A stretch of DNA of 64,000 nt from Mesorhizobium loti (lineage in GTDB: Bacteria > Pseudomonadota > Alphaproteobacteria > Rhizobiales > Rhizobiaceae), in contig AP017605.1 in the NCBI GenBank assembly GCA_002356515.1, positions 3,729,001 to 3,793,000 of the forward strand. Direction: 5' to 3'. This document shows, in pieces, positions 31,456-41,099 of this stretch; positions within the stretch are counted from its first letter, which is position 1, and every line of letters starts with the position of its first letter. The notes under the pieces are model-generated. The model did not search any database. It had not been told where the DNA came from and was given only the letters and a program-made list of their open reading frames with translations. A program made the position numbers and the translations under genes.

Positions 31456-32637
31456 CTAGCCTTTTTGCGGATCGATCGCCACTGCTGAAATCGGCACGAT
31501 CTCGATGCCGCGCTTCTTGGCCTCGGCAATCCAGGACGACACGGTGTCGACCGTCAGGTCGAAGGCCGAGCCGATGCCGACGGCAGAGCCCTTGGCCCGC
31601 GCGGTAGCTTCGAGACTGTCCAGTTTCTTCAGGATGGCGCCGCGATCCTGCACCGCGTCGATCGCCGTATCGCCGGCGACGAAGGGCACGCCGTCCTTCA
31701 GCGCCAGGTCGGGCGCCAGGCTGCGCGCCGACGAACCATCGTCGATATAGGCGAGACCCCGTTTGCCGAGTTCGGCCATGAACGGCTCCATCGCCGCCGT
31801 GTCGGCGGAAAAGCGTGCGCCCATATAGTTCATGACGCCGGTATAGTTCGTCGTCCGCGACAGCACCCAGTGCAGATTCTTGAGATTCTCCTCGGCGCTC
31901 GCCGCCACGGTCAGCGTGTTGCGGCCGGGGTTGACATTGGGATAGTCGAACGGTTCGAGCGGCACCTGCATGACGATCTCGTGGCCGCCCTGCCGGGCGG
32001 CCTGCATCCAGCGGCCGATGCTGTTGCCTTGCGGGGCAAAGGCCAGCGTCACTTCCGCCGGCAACCTGGCAATCGCCGCCTGGGTGCCGGTCTGCGACAC
32101 GGCAAGCCCGCCGATGACGATTGCCACCCGCGCACCGCGCGCGCCGGACCACGGCCGCGCATAGACATCGAAGGGCCGCCTGCCATCGGCGGAGCGCATC
32201 GGCAAGGGTCCGGTGTCGCTGGTTTCGATCAGCGCCTTGTCGGGAAGATGCGCGATCTTCAGGTTCTGCCCGACGGTCGATGGATCACGGATGATGATCG
32301 CCGCCTGCGGAGGACCATCGCCCTCCTCCTTCTGCACATGGATGATCTGCGGACCACCGGTCTTGGTTGGCGTTTCAACCTTTGGCGCCGCGACAGGGGC
32401 CAAGGCGGATGGCGCGGCAGCGGGCTCGGCCGCCGCCGTCACCTTCGGCGTCGAAACGGCGACCTCTTGCGGCTTGCGAAATGGCTTTTCCCTGAGGGCT
32501 ATCGCGGCCGAGGCGCCGACCACCGCCAGCACGACAATTGTCGGCACGATCACGCCCGCACTGACCTTGCCGGTAGCGCGCGGCGCCCGGACGGCCTGTC
32601 CCAGCGGGCGTTCGATGTCCTTGCCGATATCAGCCAA
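31456..32637 (-). CDS. Divergent polysaccharide deacetylase family protein (YibQ/DUF610)
   Basis: About 393 aa from a TTG at 32637 with GGGGA upstream; the frame could extend to 32700. One membrane anchor follows the N-terminus ([21 protein letters not shown]), then a Pro/Ala-rich linker to about residue 130, then the catalytic-like domain: [37 protein letters not shown], and the end [14 protein letters not shown]. This group is related to NodB deacetylases but lacks the usual metal triad. It lies between ctpA and rppH in Rhizobiales and is presumed to act on cell-wall glycan. Confidence 0.85.
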   Translation of the reverse strand: MADIGKDIERPLGQAVRAPRATGKVSAGVIVPTIVVLAVVGASAAIALREKPFRKPQEVAVSTPKVTAAAEPAAAPSALAPVAAPKVETPTKTGGPQIIHVQKEEGDGPPQAAIIIRDPSTVGQNLKIAHLPDKALIETSDTGPLPMRSADGRRPFDVYARPWSGARGARVAIVIGGLAVSQTGTQAAIARLPAEVTLAFAPQGNSIGRWMQAARQGGHEIVMQVPLEPFDYPNVNPGRNTLTVAASAEENLKNLHWVLSRTTNYTGVMNYMGARFSADTAAMEPFMAELGKRGLAYIDDGSSARSLAPDLALKDGVPFVAGDTAIDAVQDRGAILKKLDSLEATARAKGSAVGIGSAFDLTVDTVSSWIAEAKKRGIEIVPISAVAIDPQKG

Positions 32638-32830
32638 GCCCTGTCCCCGGAGCACATGATTCCGAAGGCGCCCCTTCGGCGACATGCGCGAATTCATCAA
32701 CTCTGGCGCGCCACTGGCATCGTATCTGGAGGCCTTGTCTTGCCTCGCCGAATCAAACTGCCGGAACCTTTCGGTCCCGGCAGCATCGCATTGCTTCGTT
32801 CAGCCGGCCAGAGCTGGGCCAGCCAAGCCG

Positions 32831-34162
32831 TTACTGGTTGAGCACGGCCTTTTCCGGATTGGGTGGGAAGGCCGGGTCGGTCTTCTCGCCGCGCAGCAGC
32901 TGCTCGGCGAAGATGAGCTGCAGATCGTCCTTCGGATCCGGCGGCACATAGGCTGCCGAGCCCGAGCCGGTCGAGCTCTCGTCGGCGCCCTTGATGTGGC
33001 CCTTGAGGTCGGACTCGCCGCGCGTCAAATCCCTGCCCTGCAGTTCCGGCGGCAGCGGCTGGTCGACCTTGATGTCGGGCGTGATGCCCTTGCCCTGGAT
33101 CGACTTGCCCGACGGCGTGTAATAGAGCGCCGTCGTCAGCCTGAGCGCGCCATTCTCGCCGAGCGGAATGATGGTCTGCACCGAACCCTTGCCGAAGGAC
33201 TGCGTGCCGACCACCGTGACGCGGCGCAGATCCTGCAGCGCGCCGGCGACGATTTCGGAGGCGCTGGCAGAGCCGCCATTGACGAGCACGATTATCGGCT
33301 TGCCGTTGACGTCGTCGACCTGCTTCGGCTTGGCGTCGAAGCGGGTGACGTCCTTCGGATCGCGGCCGCGCGTCGAGACGATCTCGCCGCGCTTGAGGAA
33401 GGCGTCGGACACGCTCACCGCCTGGTCGAGCAGACCGCCCGGATTGAGGCGCAGGTCGAGCACATAGCCCTTGAGCTTGTCGTCCGGCACCTGCTTCTTG
33501 ATGGTGTCGATGGCGCTCTCGAGGTCGTCATAGGTCTTTTCGGTGAAGGAGGTGATCTTCATGTAACCGATGTCTTTCTCGACCCGGAACTTGACCGCCT
33601 TGACCTTGATGATGTCGCGCACCACCGTCAGCTCGATCGGCTTGTCGGCACCCTGGCGCAGGATGGTGAGCTTGATCGGCGTGTTGACCAGGCCGCGCAT
33701 CTTGTCGACCGCGTCGTTGAGCGTCAGGCCGCGAACCTCTTCGCCGTCGATCTTGGCGATGTAGTCACCGGCCAGCACACCAGCCTTGGCGGCAGGCGTG
33801 TCGTCGATCGGCGTGATCACCTTGACCAGGTCGTTCTCCATGGTGACCTCGATGCCGAGGCCGCCGAATTCGCCCTTGGTCTGCACGCGCATGTCCTGCG
33901 CCTGTTCGGCGTTCATGTAGGAGGAGTGCGGGTCAAGCGACGAAAGCATGCCGTTGATGGCGTTCTCGACCAGCGACTTGTCGTCGGGCGGCGTGACATA
34001 TTGTGCCCGCACCCGCTCGAAGATGTCGCCGAAGATCGCCAGCTGCTTGTAGGTCTCCGATCCCGCAGCGTTCGCCGACGAGCCAGGAGCACCATAGACA
34101 AGGCTCATGGCGGAGGCGCCCATCAGCGCACCGGCAAACAGAAGCGACAGTTTCCGCATCAT
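32831..34162 (-). CDS. ctpA: C-terminal processing peptidase CtpA (S41)
   Basis: 443 aa from ATG 34162 with GGAAGGA upstream. Signal peptide LSLLFAGALMGASAMSLVYG. A PDZ domain (EFGGLGIEVTMENDLVKV...) is followed by the S41 protease core, with catalytic Ser in NGGSASASEIVAGAL and Lys in SFGKGSVQT. It acts in the periplasm. It sits just after envC (2 bases), the gene for a murein hydrolase activator, suggesting joint cell-wall control. Confidence 0.95.
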   Translation of the reverse strand: MMRKLSLLFAGALMGASAMSLVYGAPGSSANAAGSETYKQLAIFGDIFERVRAQYVTPPDDKSLVENAINGMLSSLDPHSSYMNAEQAQDMRVQTKGEFGGLGIEVTMENDLVKVITPIDDTPAAKAGVLAGDYIAKIDGEEVRGLTLNDAVDKMRGLVNTPIKLTILRQGADKPIELTVVRDIIKVKAVKFRVEKDIGYMKITSFTEKTYDDLESAIDTIKKQVPDDKLKGYVLDLRLNPGGLLDQAVSVSDAFLKRGEIVSTRGRDPKDVTRFDAKPKQVDDVNGKPIIVLVNGGSASASEIVAGALQDLRRVTVVGTQSFGKGSVQTIIPLGENGALRLTTALYYTPSGKSIQGKGITPDIKVDQPLPPELQGRDLTRGESDLKGHIKGADESSTGSGSAAYVPPDPKDDLQLIFAEQLLRGEKTDPAFPPNPEKAVLNQ

Positions 34163-34163
34163 T

Positions 34164-35534
34164 TCACGTCCTTCCAGAAAAACGGTCCGCCCACCATGGG
34201 GCCGGATCGACGGGTTTTCCATCCTTGCGGAACTCGACATAAAGTTCCGGCGTGGCATTTCCATTCTTCGAAACCGAGGTGCTTGCCACCCGGGCCTCTC
34301 CCATCGCGCCGACCGGCTCTCCTGCGAGCACCGACTGGCCGGTCACGACGCTGATTCTGCTCATCCCCGCCAGAACGACATGATAACCGTCGCCGGCATT
34401 GAGGATCAAGAGTTGACCATAGGAGCGAAACGGCCCCGCATAAAGCACATTCCCATCCGCCGGCGCGGTAACGATGGCTCCCGATTGTGTCGCAAGCATG
34501 TCTCCAAGCATCACCGCGCCGTTACCGTCATCGGCGCCGAAGCGACGCTTGATGCGGCCGGTGACCGGCAGCGCGATCTGCCCCTGCAGCGCCGAAAAGG
34601 GAGCAGCCGCGGTGAGCCGATTGCCTTCGGGGACCGGCAGTGCTGCCAGCGATGCCGTTTTGTCACCACCCGTCTGATCGTCACCCGGCTGAGCGGCGGC
34701 GGCTGCCTTGGCGGCATCCGCGGCCTTGCGGGCCCTGTCGGCCTGCGCTTCGAGCGAGGCAATCAGGTCCTTCAGGCTGGAGGCCTTGGCCGCCAGTTGC
34801 TCTGAACGCTGCTGTTCGGCCGCCATTTGCGCCTGCGTATCGGCCTCGAGCTTCTGCTTGGCTTCCAGCAGCATGCCGAGCCGCTTCTTTTCCGCCACCT
34901 GCTCGCCGACGGCCTCCGTCAGCCGCGCCCGCTCGGCCTCGATCGAGGCCGTCACCCGGGTCTGCTCCTTGAGGTCGGCCAGCAGGCTGTCGGTCTGTTG
35001 GCGCAATTCCGGCACCACGGCGCCGAGCAGGATGGCGCTGCGCACCGACGACAGCGCATCCTCCGGCTTGACCAGGATCGCCGGTGGCGGGTTGAGACCC
35101 ATGCGCTGCAGCGCGCCCAGCACTTCGGCCAGCACGTCGCGCCGCGCCACAAGCGAGGCGCGGATCTTCTGCTGCTGGCCCTTCAGCCCTTCCAACTTGG
35201 CACCGATGTCCTCGATGTCCTGGCCAAGCTTCTGCTCGGTCATCGCCGACTGGATCAGCGCCGCGGTGATCGAGGCATGGTCCTTCTTGACCGCGGCGAT
35301 ATCGGCGGCGAGCTTGGCCAGCCGTTCCGACGACAGCGTTATTTCCTTGGAGACCTGTTCGTATTCAGCGCGGCTCTGGTCCGGATCGGGCGCCATGTCG
35401 AGCGTGTTCTCGGCCCGGGTGGCATGCAACGACAAAAGCACCGCCACCGCCGCGATGCCGCAGCGCGCGCGCCCTAAGCGCCCGGTTGATGAGCCCGCTG
35501 TTGAGCCCAGTGTCGATTTCCAGCCTTCAGACAT
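34164..35534 (-). CDS. envC: EnvC-like murein hydrolase activator (M23/LytM)
   Basis: 456 aa. An N-terminal signal region is followed by a long coiled coil (about 45-280, for example ALIQSAMTEQKLGQDIEDIG) and a C-terminal LytM domain (LPVTGRIKRRFGADDGNG...). LytM enzymes need HxxxD and HxH zinc ligands. Here they are not complete (YGQLLILNAGDGYHVVLAG), as in EnvC, which activates amidases at septation instead of cutting murein itself. Adjacent ctpA starts 2 bases after. Confidence 0.92.
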   Translation of the reverse strand: MSEGWKSTLGSTAGSSTGRLGRARCGIAAVAVLLSLHATRAENTLDMAPDPDQSRAEYEQVSKEITLSSERLAKLAADIAAVKKDHASITAALIQSAMTEQKLGQDIEDIGAKLEGLKGQQQKIRASLVARRDVLAEVLGALQRMGLNPPPAILVKPEDALSSVRSAILLGAVVPELRQQTDSLLADLKEQTRVTASIEAERARLTEAVGEQVAEKKRLGMLLEAKQKLEADTQAQMAAEQQRSEQLAAKASSLKDLIASLEAQADRARKAADAAKAAAAAQPGDDQTGGDKTASLAALPVPEGNRLTAAAPFSALQGQIALPVTGRIKRRFGADDGNGAVMLGDMLATQSGAIVTAPADGNVLYAGPFRSYGQLLILNAGDGYHVVLAGMSRISVVTGQSVLAGEPVGAMGEARVASTSVSKNGNATPELYVEFRKDGKPVDPAPWWADRFSGRT

Positions 35535-35603
35535 TCGCGATCTATACTATCCGCGGCTTCGTTAACGAATCATCAACCATGTTTGGGAGCCCGTCTCCGA
35601 CTG

Positions 35604-35647
35604 CATGTTGCCCAAAAGTGGTCCCCTTTTTGGGAAAACGGCACGCC
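35604..35647. repeat. Degenerate palindromic intergenic repeat
   Basis: CCCAAAAG and CTTTTTGGG flank a GTGGTCC centre, within GCATGTTG...GGCACGC ends. It matches the style of the unit at 28374-28422 and lies between envC and rlmH, in a 206-base gap that otherwise shows no feature. Confidence 0.5.
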
Positions 35648-35740
35648 TAAAAACCAGAGATTTTCCATCTTGCGCGGCATTGGGGCGGAAATCCGGGCAA
35701 TGGGCGACGAATCACGCTGCCGGCAACTGTAGCGGCAGGC

Positions 35741-36223
35741 TCACGAGCGATGATAGGGGTGGCCGGAAAGGATTGTCGCCACCCTGTAGAGCTGCTCGCC
35801 CAGCATCACCCGCACCAGCTGATGCGGCCAGGTCAGCGCACCGAACGACAGCACCAGGTCGGCCTGGTCGCGCAGCGACGGATCGTGGCCGTCGGCGCCG
35901 CCGACGGCCAGCACCAGCGCCTTGCGCCCACCGTCGCGCAACTGTCCAATACGGTTGGCGAGATCCTGCGAGGAAAGGCTCTTGCCGCGCTCATCGAGCA
36001 GGATCAGCGCCGTGCCCGGCTGCAGCTGCGCCTGCAGTCTCGAACTCTCGTCGCGCTGGCGCTCGGCGGCGCTCTGCGCGCGGCCCTCGGCGATCTCGGT
36101 GATCCCGGCGAATTCGAGCCCGACCGCTGGCCCGCTCTTGGCGAAGCGCTCGAAATAGCGGTCGGCCAACTCCCGCTCGGGGCCGGCTTTCATTCGGCCC
36201 ACGGCATGAACTGAAATCTTCAT
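35741..36223 (-). CDS. rlmH: 23S rRNA pseudouridine-1915 N3-methyltransferase RlmH
   Basis: 160 aa, typical size. SPOUT fold: KISVHAVGRMKAGPERELADRY start, LDERGKSLSSQDLANRIG, and the knot with VLAVGGADGHDPSLRDQADLVLSFG and TWPHQLVRVMLGEQLYR. It methylates pseudouridine 1915 of 23S rRNA in intact ribosomes. It is 27 bases after rsfS, the usual pairing. Confidence 0.96.
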   Translation of the reverse strand: MKISVHAVGRMKAGPERELADRYFERFAKSGPAVGLEFAGITEIAEGRAQSAAERQRDESSRLQAQLQPGTALILLDERGKSLSSQDLANRIGQLRDGGRKALVLAVGGADGHDPSLRDQADLVLSFGALTWPHQLVRVMLGEQLYRVATILSGHPYHRS

Positions 36224-36250
36224 CCCGCCTCTATAAACCCCGTGAAGGGC

Positions 36251-36628
36251 TTAGTGGAGGGTCTCTTCCTCGAGATCCGGCGCCTGCCACATCTTTTCGA
36301 GATTGTAGAATTCGCGGACTTCGGGGCGGAAGACATGGACGATGATATCGCCCGAATCGATCAGGACCCAGTCGGCGCCGGACAGCCCCTCGACGCGCGC
36401 CGTGCCGAGGCCGGCATCCTTGAGCGCCTTGAGGAGATGGTCGGCGACAGCCGAGACATGACGGTGCGATCGACCCGACGCGACGACCATGTAGTCGCCG
36501 AGGCTCGATTTCCCCTGAATGTCGATTGAGACAATATTTTCGGCCTTGGAGTCTTCCAGACTGGCAAGGACTGTCTTGATGGCGCGGGACACGGCGTCGT
36601 CTACGCTGATCCCGGCCGGCGAAGGCAT
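36251..36628 (-). CDS. rsfS: Ribosome silencing factor RsfS
   Basis: 125 aa from the ATG at 36628. The open frame back to a GTG at 36718 lacks a homologous N-terminus. The family core is KAENIVSIDIQGKSSLGDYMVVASGRSHRHVSA, ARVEGLSGADWVLIDSGDIIVHVF, and EVREFYNLEKMW. It binds uL14 and blocks subunit joining in starvation. It precedes rlmH; nadD, its usual partner, lies 3 kb further upstream, separated by mscS and an MFS gene. Confidence 0.95.
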   Translation of the reverse strand: MPSPAGISVDDAVSRAIKTVLASLEDSKAENIVSIDIQGKSSLGDYMVVASGRSHRHVSAVADHLLKALKDAGLGTARVEGLSGADWVLIDSGDIIVHVFRPEVREFYNLEKMWQAPDLEEETLH

Positions 36629-36870
36629 GATGTCGGCCTTCTTCCGCAGTGCTGTTCTCAGTGTATTTCCTTTCGCAGCAAGAACAACCAAATCACCCCC
36701 AAAAGCAGGTGACACCACTTAGATAGGCAGAGTTCCCTGACAGTTTCAAGACGCAGTCCCAACTCACGCGAACTCGCCGGTTGCCCACTTGTTCCACATG
36801 GCGGGCAAAAAGATCGGAACCCGGGCGTCTGGCATGGGTTATCGGCTGACCGACCAACCGGAATCCAGCC

Positions 36871-37722
36871 ATGCCGATCGACCCGCAAAACACCCTTCTC
36901 ACCGTCCAGGCCGGCCTGGCACAGCTCAGCACGTTGATCGTCTCCTATTCCTTCTCGGCTATCGGCGCGATCATCCTGCTGGTTGTCGGCTACCTCGTCG
37001 CCGGCCTCGCCGAGCGTTCGATCTTCGCCGGCCTCGGCCATATCCATGGTTTTGATGCGACGCTGCGGCATTTCTTTTCCAAGATCGTCCGCTACGCCAT
37101 CCTGATCCTCGTCGTCATCATGGTGCTCGGCCAGTTCGGCGTGCAGACCGCCTCGATCATCGCCGCGATCGGCGCCATCGGTCTTGCCATTGGCCTGGCG
37201 CTGCAAGGCACGCTGCAGAACATCGCCGCCGGCATCATGCTGCTGGCGCTGCGGCCGTTCCGCATCGGCGAATCCGTCGAGGTCGGCGTCATATCAGGCT
37301 CGATCGAGGAAATCGGCCTGTTCGCCACCAGGCTCAGGACCGCCGACGGCGTCTACATCCTGGCGCCCAATTCGACGCTGTGGAACCAGCCGGTGCGCAA
37401 CTTTTCGCGCAATGGCGTGCGCCGCGCCGACATCAGCTTGAGCATCGGCTCGTGGAACGACATCGACGGCGCGCAGAAGACACTGCTTGCCATTGCCGCT
37501 GCCGAGAATCGCATTCGTCGCGAACCAGCGCCGATCGCCTTCGTGGCCAGCCTCGGCGACACGACCGTTTCGCTCACCCTGCGCTATTGGACCGCGGCCG
37601 CCGACTACTTCTCCACGAACATCGACATGACGAAACGCGCCAAGCAGGCTTTCGACAGCGCGGGCATCTCCATCCCGCTACCGCCACCGGAAGCGCCGGT
37701 GACCGAGGCCCGCAAGCAGTAG
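36871..37722 (+). CDS. Small-conductance mechanosensitive channel (MscS family)
   Basis: 283 aa. Three membrane segments are followed by the MscS beta domain: GAIGLAIGLALQGTLQNIAAGIMLLALRPFRIGESV includes the TM3 pore helix and the glycine-rich turn. LAPNSTLWNQPVRNFSRNG is the conserved beta stretch. It releases solutes on osmotic downshift. It faces the opposite way to its neighbours, interrupting the nadD/rsfS cluster order. Confidence 0.93.
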   Translation: MPIDPQNTLLTVQAGLAQLSTLIVSYSFSAIGAIILLVVGYLVAGLAERSIFAGLGHIHGFDATLRHFFSKIVRYAILILVVIMVLGQFGVQTASIIAAIGAIGLAIGLALQGTLQNIAAGIMLLALRPFRIGESVEVGVISGSIEEIGLFATRLRTADGVYILAPNSTLWNQPVRNFSRNGVRRADISLSIGSWNDIDGAQKTLLAIAAAENRIRREPAPIAFVASLGDTTVSLTLRYWTAAADYFSTNIDMTKRAKQAFDSAGISIPLPPPEAPVTEARKQ

Positions 37723-37755
37723 GGCAATTCAGCCCAGACCGCGAAAAAAAGGACT

Positions 37756-39054
37756 TCAGTCCTTGACCCGGCCTTGCGGTTCGTCGGTGGTGAAGGCGAG
37801 TTCGACGGGCAAGGGCGCCTGCGCCGACATCGGCGTGAAACTGCCCGTAGCGGTTGCCGGGACCGGCCGAGCCGCTATTACCCGCCATAGCACGAACAGG
37901 CAAAACAGCGCGGCGATGATGATCCCGACATAGATGAACGTCGCGGTGCCGAAAACCACCGAAAGCGCCGTGACGATGCCCGGCACAACGAAGCCGGCCA
38001 GCGACCAGGCAAACAGCATCGAACTCGACAGGGCGAGAAGCTCATCCTTCTTGGCGCGGTCAGCGGCATGTGCGCTTGAGAGGGAATAGATCGATTCCGC
38101 CGCACCGTCCCAGATCAGGTAGATCACCACCAGGACCATCAGCGCACCGCCGTCGAACACGATGGCAAGCACGCTGGCGACAATCGCCAGCATCGCGGCG
38201 CCGGCGAGCACGAAGCGCCGATCCGTGCGGTCCGAAATCCAGCCAAGAGGGATCTGCAGGATCAGCGTTCCAACCGGCATCGCCGACAGAAGCAGCGCGA
38301 CGTCACCTTGCGTGTAGCCCTTGGCGGTGGCGTGTATGGGCGCAAAGCCCGAGATGATCATCGACAAGCCACCGACCGCCAGCATACCGGCGACCCCAAC
38401 AGGCGAAATGCGCCATGCTTGCCGCAACGCGACAGAAGCCGCCTGCGGCGCTGGCGGCTGAGCAAGGCGGGTCATGCCGACGGGCAGGATCGACAAGGCC
38501 GTAAAGGTGATGCCGATCAGAGAGGCTGCGGCGGTGTGGATGTCGACGATTGCAAGTGTCGCATAGCCGACACCCAACCCGGCAACGTAGGAGACGTAGA
38601 ATACCGCCATAACCCGCCCGCGTATGGCATTGGGGAGCGCGTCGTTGAGCCAGCTCTGCGCGACGATGAACAGGCCGCATATGGCAAAACCGTAGAGGGC
38701 ACGCGCGCCGATCCACAACAGGGGATGCGGCCCGGCGCCGATGGCCGCGTTGGAAAGCGCGATCAGCGCCGACAGCACCATGAAGGCGCGGGCGTGGCCG
38801 ACCCGGCGCACCAGCGGTCCGGTGAGGATACAGCCGGCAAGGCCGCCGGCCGAAAGCCCAGTGACGATCAGCCCGGCCCAGGTCGGATCGAAGCCCTCGA
38901 CACCAAGCCGGACCGGGATATAGGCGAACATCAGCCCGTTGCCGATGGCGATCAGCGCCATCGACACGATGACGCTGGCAATCGCGATCAGCGGCGTCGG
39001 CGCGCTGCCATGCTCCGGGTCGATCGTGGGTTGGGTTTTGGTTTGAATTGCCAT
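37756..39054 (-). CDS. MFS transporter
   Basis: 432 aa with 12 predicted membrane helices (for example IAIASVIVSMALIAIGNGLMF). It carries a GPLVRRVGHARAF loop after helix 2 and a long loop between helices 6 and 7 (RLAQPPAPQAASVALRQAWR). It belongs to the drug/YcaD-like major facilitator group, but the substrate is unknown. The ends are low in hydrophobicity and cytoplasmic. Confidence 0.85.
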   Translation of the reverse strand: MAIQTKTQPTIDPEHGSAPTPLIAIASVIVSMALIAIGNGLMFAYIPVRLGVEGFDPTWAGLIVTGLSAGGLAGCILTGPLVRRVGHARAFMVLSALIALSNAAIGAGPHPLLWIGARALYGFAICGLFIVAQSWLNDALPNAIRGRVMAVFYVSYVAGLGVGYATLAIVDIHTAAASLIGITFTALSILPVGMTRLAQPPAPQAASVALRQAWRISPVGVAGMLAVGGLSMIISGFAPIHATAKGYTQGDVALLLSAMPVGTLILQIPLGWISDRTDRRFVLAGAAMLAIVASVLAIVFDGGALMVLVVIYLIWDGAAESIYSLSSAHAADRAKKDELLALSSSMLFAWSLAGFVVPGIVTALSVVFGTATFIYVGIIIAALFCLFVLWRVIAARPVPATATGSFTPMSAQAPLPVELAFTTDEPQGRVKD

Positions 39055-39149
39055 TTCAGGTCAGCATCGCCGATCGGCTGGGCACGCGCCGCTGTAAAAA
39101 CGACATGGCCGGACGGCTGAAACGCTGGCGCTTCCCTTAGCGGAGAAGC

Positions 39150-39782
39150 TTACCCCTTCGCCATCTTCCGGATCGCGCTCGACGACAGCGACGAGCGCGG
39201 GCCGTGGATGAAAGTCCAGGCCGGCGCCTGCATGCGGGCAAGCAGCGGCGCGTCGCCTTCGTCGATGCGGGCATAATCGAAGGTCTTGGCGACGACCGAC
39301 GACAGGAACGACAGCGTCGCGCCCGGCCGGTCGATGACCGCGATCGGGAAGGTCAGCACGATCTCGCGCCAGCGCTGCCAGCGGTGGAAGTCGCGCAAAC
39401 TGTCCGCCCCCATGATCCAGACGAACTCCACGCCGGGGTTGCGCGCCTTGACCAAAGCCAGCGTGTCGGCGGTGTAGCGCACATGATGCGCCGCCTCAAA
39501 GGCGGTGACCTTGATCTTCGGGTTCCTGGCGATCTTCTCCGACAGCTGCAGCCGTTCAGTCAGCGGCGCCAACTCGCGCGTGCTCTTCAGCGGATTGCCC
39601 GGCGTCACCATCCACCACAGCTGGTCGAGCGCCAGGCGCCGCAGTGCAATTTCGGCGACCAGCGCATGGCCAGCATGCGGCGGGTTGAACGAGCCACCGA
39701 ACAGGCCGACCGTCAGCCCTTTTTCGGCATGAGGCATCTTCAGGTAACGGGAGGGGACCGCCGGTTCGGAAGATGCCAGCAT
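39150..39782 (-). CDS. nadD: Nicotinate-nucleotide adenylyltransferase
   Basis: 210 aa from the ATG at 39782; other starts (TTG 39803, ATG 39737) are possible. Motifs are VGLFGGSFNPPHAGH near the start, WIMGADSLRDFHRWQRW in the middle, and the SSSAIRKMAKG end, matching the ISSTxIR motif of the family. It makes deamido-NAD from NaMN and ATP. It follows proA closely in the obgE-proB-proA order. Confidence 0.95.
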   Translation of the reverse strand: MLASSEPAVPSRYLKMPHAEKGLTVGLFGGSFNPPHAGHALVAEIALRRLALDQLWWMVTPGNPLKSTRELAPLTERLQLSEKIARNPKIKVTAFEAAHHVRYTADTLALVKARNPGVEFVWIMGADSLRDFHRWQRWREIVLTFPIAVIDRPGATLSFLSSVVAKTFDYARIDEGDAPLLARMQAPAWTFIHGPRSSLSSSAIRKMAKG

Positions 39783-39809
39783 CGCCTCAGGCTCTAGCGA
39801 CAAAAAGCG

Positions 39810-41096
39810 TCAAGGCCTCACCTGTCCCGACCCGCGCACGCGGTATTTGAACGAGGTCAGCTGCTCGACGCCGACCGGCCCGCGCGCATGCATCTTGCCG
39901 GTGGCGATGCCGATCTCGGCGCCCATGCCGAACTCGCCGCCATCGGCGAATTGCGTCGAGGCATTGTGCAGCAGGATCGCCGAATCGATCTCGTTGAAGA
40001 ACCGCTCCACCGCCTTCGCATCCTCGGCGATGATCGCCTCGGTATGATGCGATGAAAACGTCTCGATGTGCTCGATCGCACCACCGATGCCGTCGACCAG
40101 CTTCACCGCGATGATGGCGTCGAGATATTCCGTCACCCAGTCGGCGTCGGTCGCCGGCCTGGCGTCGAAAAACACCTTCAGCACCTCCTGATCGGCATGG
40201 ATCTCGCAGCCGGCGGCGCGCAAAGCATCGAGGATCGGCACCAGATGGGTGGACGTCACCGCACGGTCGACCAGCAGCGTCTCGGCGGCACCGCAGACGC
40301 CTGTGCGCCGCATCTTGGCGTTGACAGCGATCCTGATCGCCATGTCGAGATCGGCGGAGCGGTCGATGTAGAGATGGCAGATGCCTTCGAGATGGGCAAA
40401 GACCGGCACCCGCGCTTCGCTCTGCACCCGCCCGACCAGGCTCTTGCCGCCGCGCGGGATGATGACGTCGAGCGTGCCGCCGAGGCCCTTGAGCATCTCG
40501 CCGACGGCGGCGCGGTCGGTGGTCGGCACCAGCTGGATGGCGTCTTCCGGCAGGCCGGCTTCCTTCAGCCCCTCGACCAGGCAGGCATGGATGGCGGCGG
40601 ACGAATTGAGCGAGTCCGAACCGCCGCGCAGGATCACCGGATTGCCGGCCTTGAGGCAGAGCGCACCGGCATCGGCCGTGACGTTGGGCCGGCTCTCATA
40701 GATGACGCCGACGACACCGAGCGGCGTGCGCACGCGCTCGATCTGCAAGCCGTTGGGCCGCTCCCAGGCAGCGATGACATCGCCGACCGGATCCTTGAGT
40801 TCCGCGATCTCGCGGATGCCATCGGCCATGGCGCGGATGCGTGCCGGATTGAGCTTCAGCCGGTCCATGAAGGAAGCGGAAAGCCCGGACTCGTGGCCAT
40901 TAGACACATCGATGGCATTGGCGTCGAGGATGTCCTGCTCACGGGAAATGATCGCGTCGGCCATGGCGACAAGCGCGCCATTCTTGGCGGCAGTGGCGGC
41001 GATGGCCAGCGGTCGGGCAGCGGCGCGAGCACGACGGCCGATATCGGCCATCAGCGCCACGGTGTCGTCTCCGGATTTTTCATGCAGCTTCAGCAT
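39810..41096 (-). CDS. proA: Gamma-glutamyl phosphate reductase
   Basis: 428 aa. ALDH-like fold with active Cys in [19 protein letters not shown] and typical [27 protein letters not shown]. It reduces glutamyl phosphate to glutamate semialdehyde, the second step of proline synthesis. It lies 3 bases after proB. Confidence 0.97.
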   Translation of the reverse strand: MLKLHEKSGDDTVALMADIGRRARAAARPLAIAATAAKNGALVAMADAIISREQDILDANAIDVSNGHESGLSASFMDRLKLNPARIRAMADGIREIAELKDPVGDVIAAWERPNGLQIERVRTPLGVVGVIYESRPNVTADAGALCLKAGNPVILRGGSDSLNSSAAIHACLVEGLKEAGLPEDAIQLVPTTDRAAVGEMLKGLGGTLDVIIPRGGKSLVGRVQSEARVPVFAHLEGICHLYIDRSADLDMAIRIAVNAKMRRTGVCGAAETLLVDRAVTSTHLVPILDALRAAGCEIHADQEVLKVFFDARPATDADWVTEYLDAIIAVKLVDGIGGAIEHIETFSSHHTEAIIAEDAKAVERFFNEIDSAILLHNASTQFADGGEFGMGAEIGIATGKMHARGPVGVEQLTSFKYRVRGSGQVRP

Positions 41097-41099
41097 GGC

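Noticed and set aside
31421..32152. Extended N-terminus for the Nudix protein
   Set aside because: The upstream part is a shadow of the polysaccharide deacetylase gene; a good start with its own ribosome site is at 31420.
32684..34354. A 556-codon frame opposite ctpA
   Set aside because: Antisense shadow of a conserved protease gene.
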